From Epiperipatus broadwayi (Eukaryota > Onychophora > Udeonychophora > Euonychophora > Peripatidae): a stretch of 64,000 nt of DNA. Under the pieces are notes generated by a model that made no database searches, was not told the origin of the DNA, and saw nothing but the letters and a program-made list of their open reading frames with translations. The stretch spans positions 23,797,401 to 23,861,400 of the forward strand of contig JAQFVV010000001.1 in NCBI GenBank assembly GCA_028023455.1, in the 5' to 3' direction. This document shows positions 51,576 to 61,730 of the stretch, one piece after another (the stretch's first letter is position 1; each line of letters opens with the position of its first letter). Position numbers and translations under genes: made by a program.

Positions 51576-51995
51576 ATCATCCCAAGGCTGATCAAAATGA
51601 GGTTGTTGAGATCCCTTGTCCAATCTAGCCCCAGTTCCTTTACCAATTCTCAAAGATTTACTACCTTATGGATGACATATATGAGGTCACAGCAGTATTT
51701 TCCTTAATCACGTGCTGGCAGTATCTCATCAGTAAAACACAAGACTATGGTTAATGGACATACTAAACAGTATAGGTATATAGATGGAATGTGGCTGACA
51801 TTACTAAATATGGATTGTGATTCTTAATAACTAAATGTTAACTAATCAATAATGAGTCAGTAATCAATTATAATGAGAAAAATCAAAACACTAAGGAGAA
51901 GTTAAAGTTTAAAGTAATTTAATGAAAGTCAAATATTTAAATAATAAAATTAATAAATGAAATAATAAAATTATAATAGGATTAAATGTATTGTC

Positions 51996-52250
51996 TCACT
52001 TGCAGGTGAAGATTTAGGAATTACAACTTATTAACATTTGAAGTTTTGATTCACATGCAGATGATGGTTTTGGATATAAACATTTATGGTTTATATATAT
52101 AGAGAGCATTTTAAATCACTCGCAGGTGATTTTAGTTTTCTGGTTACAAATTATTAATTTACTTTGCTTTTTATATATCTATCACTCACAGGTGATGAAG
52201 ATTTATAATACACCGAATTACAATTTCATGAGACATTAGATTACAAATTA
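51996..52250. repeat. Four degenerate units with TCAC...GTGA core
   Basis: Cores TCACTTGCAGGTGA (51996), TCACATGCAGATGA (52051), TCACTCGCAGGTGA (52116) and TCACTCACAGGTGA (52182) are spaced 55, 65 and 66 bp apart. The spacers also share TTTGGAATTACAA-like text. The core is an imperfect palindrome. It is not a CRISPR: the units are few and degenerate and the setting is animal DNA. Confidence 0.6.
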
Positions 52251-53829
52251 ATTTAGTTTGCTCATGATTATCTATGCCTAGTTTATGCTATATAATTGGA
52301 TTTAGATTTGCTTTAGAGCTAGCAGAAGTGATTATTATTATTTATAAAGAATATTTTATTAAATGTGAATTATGCAATATATTCTCTATATAGTTTGTAT
52401 GCCTATAAAATTAGATTCTGTTTCAGATCAAAGCTGAAATATATAATTATATGACAGGATGAACTGATGATTGGCAATCAGTTTTCAGATACCAAGGTGT
52501 ATAGAAAATATACAATCTGAGTCTTTGCATCTCAAATGTGTGCTTTTTCACGAGATTCATATCTAGTACTGGTTCCCTTAACACCATACTCATTGCTGTG
52601 AAATAAAGACCTTTAGTCCAGACAATCGAACAACTAGTTTAATCTACTGGATTCTCATGCTCCAGTTCTAAATATGCAGAATGGGGTGGCCCTTAACCTA
52701 TGCCCATCTGAAGAATGTAGTTGTCTGAATTAAGAGTAATGGGGTAGCCCTTAAAACATGTACCCATTATAATATAACATACAGCAACAAGTATATACAC
52801 CAAAGCATTTCTTAAGGACACATTCATCCCACTGACTACATCATTATATAATAAAATTAGGGTGCTAAACAACAGTTTCTTTCAATGAAATTACCATAGA
52901 TCAGTTCATAATATAGCATCTATAACTATGCTATTAAGGAAAGCTTATGAATCAAATTTATTAAGCTATCTATATAGGCATTTATAATTCTAGGGAGGAT
53001 TACAGCATATTTTGGATAATTACGATATTAAGTTTTAGCTTTATACTGTATTTTTATCACTTCAGCTATATATTAATTAAATATTACATTTAAAGCAAAT
53101 CTATCGAAAAGTCTTTGTAAGCTTTTAATTATATCTTAAATAAGACTTATTTTATCCATTTCAGAAGGGAGTTTTATTTGTGCATTAATATATGTGAAAT
53201 TATATACATGTGTGAGAATATCTAATCACTTATCACTAACGATTTAACTACAAGTAAAACTCTATTCTGAACAAATATAGCATAAACAAATAAATAATTG
53301 AAAATAATAAAATTTGGCATAGATTTAAGAAAAAAACCCATAAATTTAGAGATAAGATTTCACGTAAGTGAAATCTGAAATTTGGCTTTATTTGCTTAGT
53401 TTAAAAAGGGAATTGAAACAAAATTAGCTTAAACTTGATTGATTCAGTTTAATATAGATTTAACTTATTTACAAGAATTATTAACAAAAGTAAATACTAT
53501 TATTGAACTAAATTATGTAAAATAATTTAGAAACATAATTATCATTTAAAATATATAATTTATCATCAGTTAAAATAAATTAATTATGATAAATCAGTTA
53601 AAATCAATCAACTAAAGCTGATTAAAACTAAATCAGTTTTAATAAATCAAAATAAATTAGAATAAATCAAACAAAATTAAATCAGTAAATCAGGCAAGAT
53701 TTGGGATTTAAATAAAGAAAACAAAAATTACATTTAACTTGTAAGTTTAGAATATGTTATTATTTTGGCCATAATTAATAGGTTTAGCTAGCTTTTAGGA
53801 GTTAACAAAGTTTAGATTAAAGTTAACTT

Positions 53830-53996
53830 TAGATGGATGGAGATTTGTTACCACTTTTTTTCTCTGCTCTGGCAAGTTTGCTTCATCTTGAGGGTTTCTT
53901 TGGATGGCATCGGCTTCTAGTTCACTTTTCTCTGCATCATGTAGACTATCGTGGGTCCAGAAAGCAAGAGGATTGCCTTTTCCAGTCCATCATCAT
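53830..53996 (-). other. Unrecognised minus-strand coding-like fragment
   Basis: An open minus-strand piece reads WTGKGNPLAFWTHDSLHDAE and then KSELEADAIQRNPQDEANLP (about 54 codons). Its composition is protein-like (acidic, polar), unlike the surrounding A/T noise, and DNA here is clearly richer in GC. No start codon or splice sites were established and no family is recognised. It may be a fragment of an element ORF. Confidence 0.35.
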
Positions 53997-54689
53997 TACT
54001 AATTTATAAAATACTTTAGATGAATTGAACTGTATGAATGCTCAAGTGAATCAAAGATGGCTGAAGCAATGTGTATACTAGCTTACCCCCTGTCCTCTGT
54101 CTTAGTAATTTTAGATCTGCTTTTCTAATTACTTTGCTGTATTACTCAAAATTGTGGAATCCCTGTTATTATTGATTTTTATTACAGGTGGGTTTTCCCT
54201 CATTTGACCAAGTTAATTTATTCATACATGGTTTTAAAATCTATTTTTATTCTTAAAATTTTAAATAGGTCAGAATACAGCAAGAAGGATTACATTTTAT
54301 GAAGTCATCCTTTTTAGAAAAATAAATCTAAAGATGGAAAACATTTTATTATATATGTAACTCAGTTATATAATTTAGTGATATATGCAGAAATATAATA
54401 ATTTCAAATATTAATTTTAAAATAAATATTCTAAATAAAGAAATTTCTAATGTTTTAATTCTATTAACATTATTCTTTCCTGCATATATGTAGTTTCTTG
54501 TTAAACATACAAAGCATTTTCCATTTATAAACTACTAAAAATATATATGTGCATATTTACTAATTTCTACATATATATATATGTTTTTATATGGTATGCT
54601 TAATATACACACACATACACAACTAATATATTTAGGTTTAAAATTAGCATGATTTTAGCATAATATTAGCATAATATATGAGGATTTGG

Positions 54690-55640
54690 GTATAGGTATA
54701 CAAAATAAATACTACTATAGTATATAGTAGGTGAAACAGAAGGATAGACAGATCTGACTGACTCAATAAAAAGGATTTCAAACCTGCTGTTTTAAGTGAC
54801 ATTGGCACCCTTAATTTATATGAATGTGACTTCTTTTTGCTATTGGTTTAATCATCATACAGTAATCTAGCTTACATCTATTTCTAGTTATTTTAACATC
54901 AAGAAACTGAACATGCATTAACTTTTCATCTGTTTTGATCCATTTTAAGCCATCTAAACTATTTAATTATTTAAACAATTCTATAATAATATTTGACCTG
55001 CCACATACAAATATATCATCCACATATTGACAATATACAGTTATATCATTTAGCTAACCCCCTTTTTTCAAAATATTTTTTTTATATGCAGAAATTACAA
55101 AATTGCATATTTGAATGACTGTTGGTAGACCCATTGGCCAACCATTATCCATTCTATAAAAATCATTCTTAAAAACTGCATAAATATTTTTATCAATAAA
55201 ACTCTCAACTATAAATTTTATTATTTTCATGATAACATTTTAAAATTTTAATAGATTAGAAATAACTTTAATAGACACTATTCGACCAATTGATCCATAC
55301 ATTTCACTTATGTCTAAAGTACATATAACATCATTATTATCAATAATATCAAAATTTTATCTACAAAATCAAATTATGACATATTGATGTTGTTTATTTA
55401 CCAAACTCAATGATTTTCTGAAGCATTTTCTCCATTAATCAACATGTTTTATAATAAAATGACCCCCCCCCCCATCAAAATTCACCACTAAACATAATGG
55501 TTCATTTTCTTTATGCAATTTTATATTTGAAAAGATCTTGGGCCATATTGCAGCAGAAGAATAAATCTTATAGTATGTACTATTGGTGATCGCATTATTT
55601 TTCACCTTTTTTTAAAATGTTGTTAATAAATTGAATACAC
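54690..55640 (-). pseudogene. Penelope-like element: reverse transcriptase part
   Basis: On the minus strand from ~55640: AAIWPKIFSNIKLHKENEPL (like AP-IYGLPKIHKE--PLR), then a frame change with a C11/G11 run at 55463-55473. CTLDISEMYGSIGR follows (the DV-SLYTSIP motif, first catalytic Asp), then FYRMDNGWPMGLPTVIQICN (the G--MG-PLSP--AN motif), VYCQYVDDIFVCGRSN (catalytic YVDD) and TDEKLMHVQFLDVKITRN (the FLDV--- motif). These are the ordered signatures of Penelope-like RTs and differ from LINE or LTR RTs. Stops and shifts show decay. Confidence 0.85.
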
Positions 55641-55694
55641 AAATTTTCTATATTTATTTCATCAACTTTTTTAAACTTAAGATTATTCATTTTG

Positions 55695-56316
55695 TTGTAA
55701 AGTATATCTAACAGTCACAACTGCTGGTAGCAAATTGGTATTTTAGCTTATTTTTTGCATTGCCATCTAACACCATCTAAACTGTCCGAATGTTTTACCA
55801 GCAAACACTGAATATTGCATCGCAGACATGGCATACTATTCTTTAATGGCCAGCCACTTCATGGTCAATTCTGCAGTTTGAAATTGTTCTAGCAGGTGAT
55901 GAGTATTTCATCTTTCTGACAGAACAGCCGCAACATCTACAATTTCATTTGGAGGAACTAAAGAAGTGATAGAAACTTTATCTGCCATTTTTGACACAGC
56001 AAAAATTACATGTGGCAAAAGTAGTTCATAATTTTGACAGCAGGGACTTCTTTGGTGACACTTGTTAAGTTTTACCACACAACATAGCTCTAAGTTGAGC
56101 ATGTACATGTAAGTTTTATTACATTTTATTTATTAATCTTCATGTAAAAAATACATTTATAGTTAGATATACTTTACAATTACATAGTAAGAATAATGTA
56201 GTTCAAAGCACAGATAATGCACAAACATTGTAAAAACCTTTAGACTTAGATATAGTATATTTATTTACATATTTATAATTATATATACAGTTGTGACCGT
56301 TAGATATACTTTACAA
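55695..56316. mobile_element. Small DNA element with 29 bp terminal inverted repeats
   Basis: Left end TTGTAAAGTATATCTAACAG... (55695-55723) and right end 56288-56316 are inverted with one mismatch in 29. No clear target duplication was found. The interior has a minus-strand trace ending in SLDGVRWQCKK (~55750-55800) that faintly recalls the zinc-ribbon of Merlin/ISXO2-type transposases. A 66-codon minus frame (55908-56108) has no known motif. Class unknown. Confidence 0.65.
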
Positions 56317-56427
56317 GTCAAAACTACGCATAAAAATGTAAGTTTTTTTATATTCTTTTTTATTAACCTTTATACTTAGATATAGCTTATTTCTAGTTAG
56401 ATACACTTAATATAGTTAGATACACTT
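56162..56427. repeat. Scattered GTTAGATAYACTT motifs
   Basis: The subterminal motif of the neighbouring TIR element occurs at 56162, 56300 (in its right TIR), 56396 and 56415, the last two adjacent. Related CTTAGATATAG versions lie near 56237 and 56375. It probably marks the remains of further copies or a small array beyond the element end. Confidence 0.6.
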
Positions 56428-56639
56428 AGTATGAAAAAAAATTAGTTCAGTTTTTTAAAAATAGAGGGCGAAATGTTGAGGCCGCTAACAGTCAAGATTA
56501 CCTAGATTTTTAAATGGAATTGAAAATTAAAAAATTAAAGACAAAAATAATAATTTAATTTTTAATTGTTAGTTTTAATTAAATTTTGCCCAACAGTGGT
56601 GAGTCAATGTCTTTTTATTATCGTAAGTCTAAGTTCTTA

Positions 56640-57220
56640 TTTTTATTTTAAACTTTTAGTTTATCCTAATGGAGAGGAAAAAACACCCAAGAAAATGAAT
56701 TTCTTTGGAAACAAAAATTTCAATTTTAGATCGCTTAGCAGAATGGGAAAGATCAACAGTGATTGGAAAATGTTTTAGTTTGGGCGAATCCACTATAAGA
56801 CCAATTTTAAAAAATGAAGTTGATGCTAGTTGTATTTTCTCTTGTGATGAATCTGATGTCTCAAATAGCGATAATAATTAAAATACCATACATGTATGAA
56901 AAAAATGTAAATTACACATAAAAATATATTGTTTTGAATAAAATTAAATACTGTAGTTAATAAAAAAAAAGTAAAAAAGTTTGTCTTGTATCCATTTTTT
57001 TCAAATTTGAAATTTTTTATTAGTATCATATTTTATTTTCTTATTTTTTTAATGCAAATTTTAAAGTAATTTTACATTGTTGCTTTGCTTTTATGCAATT
57101 TTTGGAAAATTACAGTATGTATCCCCTATTTTTCAAGGTAAGTTAAGTCTATTTTTGTGCAATTTCTTTTGTGTGCATTTTCTGAGGAACCTATCTACCA
57201 CATAAAATGAGACCCAGGTG
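56640..57220 (+). mobile_element. Second pogo/Tigger-like copy, 5' incomplete
   Basis: The 3' ~340 bp match the end of the copy at 25.0-26.65 kb, including ATAAAATGAGACCCAGGTG and the following TA (57221-57222). No matching 5' terminal repeat was found upstream, so the copy is truncated or its 5' end is masked by the adjacent TIR element. Confidence 0.75.
56669..56881 (+). pseudogene. Pogo-type transposase with internal deletion
   Basis: MERKKHPRK, a stop, then ISLETKISILDRLAEWERST followed by VIGKCFSLGESTIRPILKNE. This is the CENP-B-type N-terminal helix-turn-helix of Tigger/pogo transposases (LE-K--IL-R-E-G-----IG---L--STIR-ILKN). Directly in frame follows VDASCIFSCDESDVSNSDNN and a stop, whose counterpart in the 25-26 kb copy (GDDSCTFSCEESD) is the C-terminus. 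The second DNA-binding helix domain and the whole DDE catalytic core are therefore missing. The remaining product would be a ~70-residue DNA-binding peptide apart from the one stop. Confidence 0.75.
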
Positions 57221-57222
57221 TA

Positions 57223-57989
57223 TTTTATTAAAGTAAAATATTTCAGATTAAGTAATTTTTTGCTTAGATATTTTTGTTGGTAGAAAATATTTGTGTTTCA
57301 ATTAGTAATTAAAGAACTAGATAATTTTAGAGATCAAGTAAGCTGATTAAAATTAAAAAAATTATTCTTGCTTCAGAAATGGAAATAGCATTATAAGTAA
57401 TTAGATTAATAATCTGAATCTAGAAATTTTCATGGTATATGAAGGTATTTAAAAGATTATTCCTGGGAATGACCTGAAACAGATAAAAACACAATTTAAG
57501 AAAAAAATAGGTTTATGTGCCATATTCACATCATGAAAATTGCACCTAAGGATAACTACAAGATTGAAGTTTGAGTGTACAAGAGGAAATAGAGTATCCA
57601 GTGAAATCCACCACTGAAGGTCTGAAGTGAAACTAGGTACTTTTACATGCTTCATTGACCTTATTATTGTTTTTAAACCTCTATGATCATGTATATGTGT
57701 TGTTTTTCATATTACTTTTTATTATTACCTTGCTGACCAAACAAACAACAGTTATTAGTTACTCAATTGTTCGTATAATATTTATTTCTGCTTGTCTATT
57801 CACATTTACCACTACTGCAGTACTTGTAGCAGCACTATACAATAAACAATGAAAAAGAAACATTATTCACAGGCTTGTTAATTGTCAGGTAGTGAGGATT
57901 TAACTTAAGAGTAGAGAAAGTTTAAAATATAGTGGTGATATATTAGATTCAAAAATATTAAACTTTTTAAGAATAACTAAATCCTTGAA
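57223..57989. other. AT-rich stretch
   Basis: No gene is recognised. The short frames at 57449-57655 (minus) and 57655-57852 (plus, hydrophobic) have no supporting motif or start context. Confidence 0.45.
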
Positions 57990-58732
57990 GTTGTGCTATC
58001 TAATCCTAAAAATACTTTTATTGTTCCACTTTTTTTAAAAAAGAAAATACACAAGATTGTGATAATTATCATGGAATATTATTATTATTCACTACAGCAA
58101 AATTATTTTCAACAATTTTTTTGAATAGATTGTTTCCAGTTATAGATGAATGGTTACCAGAGACTCAATGTGATTTTAGAAAATCAAAAAGAAGTTTATA
58201 AAAACTGTTGTTAAACAAAGATGTGTATTTCCTCCAACATTGTTTTTAATTTTTATGACGGTGGTCTTTGGAATTGTTTATAGGCAGATTAATCAGATAA
58301 GGATAAGATACAAAGCAAGTTTGATGGTGGAATTTTTAATTTAAATTGATTAAAAGTGAACACAAAAACTTCTTATTGGATTTTCTTTATGCTGACAATA
58401 ATGCTATTTTTGCAGTTCAAAAAGCAATTTATAAAATATTCTTAATGTTTTGAATGTAACTTATAAAGTTCTCAGTTTATTAATTAAAGTTCAAAAAACT
58501 CAAGTTCTTTATCAGTAAGTGATGGAACAAAAATCTTCAGCAACTTTCACCTTGGATCATCTTGAAAATATAAACCAATTTAAATACCTTAGTAGTTTTA
58601 GAATTAGAAAGGTGTGGATAGATGTTAAGATCCAATAGACATGCCAAATGTGATGCTGCTGCTTTTAATAACTTAAAAGATAGATTATTTCATCATAGAA
58701 AATTAAGTAGTGCAACTAAGTTAGCTGTATAT
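57990..58732 (+). pseudogene. LINE RT relic, part 1 (before insertion)
   Basis: KENTQDCDNYHGILLLF and AKLFSTIFLNRLFPVIDEWL, then PETQCDFRKSKRS: the KKGD-SDC-NYRGISLL---K---ILLNRL motifs. A gap in the palm follows, then TVVKQRCVFPPTLF (G-KQGCVL-P-LF), LYADNNAIFAVQ (the FADD motif, now ADN), KTQVLYQ-like sequence, FKYLS, and SATKLAVY at the break (58730). Stops and deletions make it dead. The remainder resumes at 61731. Confidence 0.8.
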
Positions 58733-58765
58733 TGAAACGGAAATCTCCAATCCCTTTCCGTTTCA
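58733..58765. repeat. Terminal hairpin of 3 kb insertion
   Basis: A perfect 11 bp stem with an 11 nt loop TCTCCAATCCC, starting at the first base of the insertion. The stem motif TTCCGTTTCA recurs inside the element at 59846-59855. Confidence 0.85.
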
Positions 58766-59599
58766 CCATCAACCTAATGACCTACTCGTCTAAACTAATT
58801 TCGAACCTATCTTAAATGTAGAAATATTTTAAATGTAAAAATGTAATATATAAGTCGAGTGGGAAAACTTTGCTACAATGGCCGCTTGAATGGCATCATC
58901 CATTTACATACGAAAACACGCTATAATTAGACAGGTTTGATAAAATTATAGCGGAGAAATGCTCATAAATTATTATAAAATGTTTTATTAATTTTCAGTC
59001 AATTCTTAATTATATTCGCTATAATATTCGTATGTGGATGGATAATTTAAACCTTGGAATAACGGCAAAATGATTCATATATATTTAAGTTTAAATAAAA
59101 GTAATGTAAATGTTTTCTTTAATTTATTTAACGGTTTTCTGATTTAATGTTTTACATATATAGTTGAAACAAGTATTTTCTTTAAATTTGCTTTTTTTTT
59201 TTAATAAACAAATATGTTAAAAGTTATTTAGTTTTATAAAATAAGAATTATCTGTTCGCAATTAAAAATGAGAATTTTTGTAAACAAGATATCAATTAGT
59301 GACACACCCGGGTAAAAAAGTAAAATCTGTTTTCTGATTGATTTTTGTTTGCAACAAAAGACTTTTTCATTAAATCAGAATACCGTTCCTTCTGCTAAGT
59401 AATAACACCTGAAAAGGAATTTAATTAATGAAAATGAATCAAATTATATAGTTTATATATTTTGATACATTTTTTTAAGGAAATTAAATATAACACCTCG
59501 GAGATTTTATCAGTTGTTGTAGAAATTGAATTATATTATTTTGCTTTAATTAAAAGTCAATTGGTCCCGAGGTTTACGAAATTCCAGAAAGGTGTTAAA

Positions 59600-59640
59600 G
59601 TTTAGTAGAAGGATATAAATAGGCCTTATTTTAAGCGGGA
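59600..59640 (+). promoter_or_regulatory. TATA-like promoter candidate in 3 kb insertion
   Basis: AGGATATAAATAGGCC at ~59610-59625 has the TATAAATA core of a Pol II TATA box. It is followed ~25-30 bp later by a purine-rich start-like region. No reading frame follows, so a non-coding transcript of the element is the only suggestion. Confidence 0.35.
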
Positions 59641-59798
59641 AGGGAGAATCCATCTTACTTTTGAAGAGAGTTAACATGAGAAGTCTTAAATTGTTCAACC
59701 TCAACATGTCTGGCTAAAGTCAGGCAAAATTTGCTGCTTTCCCGTGATGGAACGCCTAGTTCAATCCATCAAATGCCAAAGGAACAACCAACTTACAC

Positions 59799-59950
59799 CA
59801 ACTAAATTTGAAGATGCCATAAGCCGTAAAAATAATTTGCCCTCGTTCCGTTTCAATCACTAAAAAACACTATTTTAAAAAAATCGTCTCCCAACTAAAG
59901 TGAAGATGCCATAAGCCGCCAAAGAATTCACCTTCATTCCAGTTTCGAAT
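59799..59950. repeat. Two diverged ~97 bp repeat units in 3 kb insertion
   Basis: AACTAAATTTGAAGATGCCA at 59799 and AACTAAAGTGAAGATGCCAT at 59896 each continue into TAAGCCG..., then ATTTGCCCTCGTTCCGTTTC or ATTCACCTTCATTCCAGTTTC. Confidence 0.8.
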
Positions 59951-60287
59951 ATCTCCAGCCCATCTACAGGAGAACTGTTTTAATATTATTTAAAATCGCA
60001 GAGCTCTGTGTGAATTTCAACAACAATCATTATTTCTTCAAAAACAGGTTAGCTAACCATATTATTGAAATTTCTATCTAAATTGTTTTCGAAATAATAT
60101 TTAAATGAAATACTTTTTGCTAATACAATAGTGTAAACTGTCTAAATTGTTTCCTAAAATATTTTAATTCTATAAATGAAATACTTTTGCTAACTTTCTG
60201 TTAATTAATGTTTTGCTATATAATTTAATCACTGCAGTTATATTTTGCTTTTCTTTTGCTTATTTTATTTATTATTAGTTATGCCTA

Positions 60288-60385
60288 TATTTCGAAACGG
60301 CGTGCATTTAATTATAGAATATGTTTTTAAACATATAAATTTAAATTATTTATATAGCGTCATTTCGTGCGCTGTTTCGAAACCC
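60288..60385. repeat. Imperfect inverted repeat with TTTCGAAAC arms
   Basis: ATTTCGAAACGGCGTGCA near 60289 faces CGTGCGCTGTTTCGAAACC near 60368, separated by ~60 bp of AT-rich sequence. Arms are ~17 bp with a few mismatches, and each half is itself near-palindromic (TTTCGAAA). Confidence 0.7.
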
Positions 60386-61579
60386 AAATTCATATTTTTT
60401 CACTTAATAAATTAATTAATATAAATATAAAATGTGGCTTTTCAACCTTTATTTATTATGTTACTAAGGATTAAACCGGCCTGGAGTGTAATTATAAGTA
60501 TATTTTTTTAGTTAAGTATTCGTAAGTCCCCTATTAAATATACTTTCCCCCCTTTTAAAAGTTTAGTAGTTATAGATAACTAAAGAGATTGAACGGGATA
60601 AAGTAAAGTTTGTATATATTCCCGTCAGTAGCATATACATATTTCTCATGCTACAGAAGAGTTGGCTCTTTTGATCAAGCTGATAAACTTGTGTTCATTT
60701 AATATGTGATATTTCATTTATAATATCCTTCGGCTTGGCGGATGTGGAATTTATTTATTTATATTTTTTTCGTTGTGCTGTTTTATATATAAGATGGAGC
60801 CACGGCGTTGCCAGCACATCTTCTCTGATGGGTAGTGCAGTAGCGAAGTCTGAGCTACGGGCCAGATTAGCACGTAAGTCCCCCGCCTCTGAACCAAATA
60901 AAGGTTCCCCATTAGCAGCATGACGACCGGTTATTGGGTAAACCGTTGTTTGTCACAAAAACCCTAAAACTATTCTTCCATCCGCAGAGCCACTTTATTA
61001 TTATATTTTACTTGTGCCTAGCGTATTAGTAAAATCGTTATAGCCAACTCTCCCTCCCTAATATGCAGTCTTCGGCGTTGATCCGAAGCATTCTTGAAAA
61101 CCCGTTCGATCTAAAGCTATTTGGGACGCTTTAAAAGCCCACAGTTAAAATAAATTTATTATAATTAAGATGTATGAAGTTTCACTCCAGACTTGGTTTG
61201 ATTTTACGTAAAAGAGCCACTCGAACTGATTATAAAAGGACATAACAAATAAGTTAATGTAGTGATTAGTTGTATAGCAGGATATTTGGCTCCATTGAAT
61301 CATAGCCACAAACCTATTTTGCCAACAACAATTGTCAATAAATATATTTTAATTCATCATATATCAGTTTCTGTCTCATTATTAAATCAATCCAATTCAC
61401 TAATTGCCCATAAGTATTCATTAGTAAAGCCCCTATTATTTAAATATGTTAGATTTTATCTGTGGAATGTCTAGTATTTAAGTTGTTTATATATATGTTT
61501 AAGTCCATGAGTCTTATTGTTTTCTCCGATTTGCTAGTGGGCCGGATGAAGAATTAAATCTCGTGTGCTACCATTGTTA

Positions 61580-61730
61580 TGTTATCCATTGGGTGTTAGA
61601 TCTGGTGCTTGGAGAGTGGGTTCGAATCCAGGCTGGTCCCTGACCTAAATCTCGGGCTTGACTGGGTTTGAAGTACATTTTGTGAGTTCCAGCTCGTGTT
61701 AGATGGATAAGCATGTTTTGACTGGCACAA
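61580..61730 (+). ncRNA. tRNA-like SINE head at 3' end of 3 kb insertion (candidate)
   Basis: A B box GGTTCGAATCC at ~61619-61629 is preceded ~40 bp upstream by an A-box-like TCCATTGGGTGTTAGA. A tail of ~100 bp ends in GACTGGCACAA. Either the insertion ends in a tRNA-derived SINE or a SINE was captured by it. No A-rich tail or separate target duplication was found. Confidence 0.4.

Larger units (their letters stand above)
51576..54690. mobile_element. ~3.1 kb foreign segment splitting the Penelope-like element
   Basis: Between the RT end and the linker/endonuclease start of the Penelope-like element (normally a few hundred bp apart) lie ~3.1 kb of unrelated DNA. It contains a four-unit palindromic-core repeat (51996-52250), a pair of GGGGTRGCCCTTAA repeats (52683 and 52741), an AAATCA-rich block (53530-53700) and a 54-codon minus-strand open piece at 53830-53996. 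Its ends and class could not be fixed. Confidence 0.5.
58733..61730. mobile_element. 2,998 bp insertion of unknown class within LINE relic
   Basis: The LINE reading ...TKLAVY stops at 58732 and ...KAVIL resumes at 61734. TAT occurs at both junctions (58730-58732 and 61731-61733), and removing the segment with one TAT leaves the LINE frame continuous (GTA TAT AAA GCT). The insertion starts exactly with an 11 bp stem hairpin TGAAACGGAAA/TTTCCGTTTCA (58733-58743, 58755-58765) and ends GACTGGCACAA. No long inverted or direct terminal repeats and no transposase or RT were recognised. GC is higher than the surroundings. It carries a TATA-like GGATATAAATAGGCC (~59612), a two-unit ~97 bp repeat, a polyadenylation-like AATAAAGG (60897) and a tRNA-like B box near the 3' end. 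Confidence 0.75.

Noticed and set aside
51996-52250. CRISPR-like array
   Set aside because: Only four degenerate units with diverged, non-unique spacers in an animal genome.
57655-57852. Small membrane protein (65 codons, hydrophobic)
   Set aside because: Hydrophobic content is expected from T-rich DNA. No homology or context.
60735-60923. 62-codon + strand frame in the 3 kb insertion
   Set aside because: Short, no domain, and the N-terminal part is AT-driven. GC-rich sequence alone explains the open frame.
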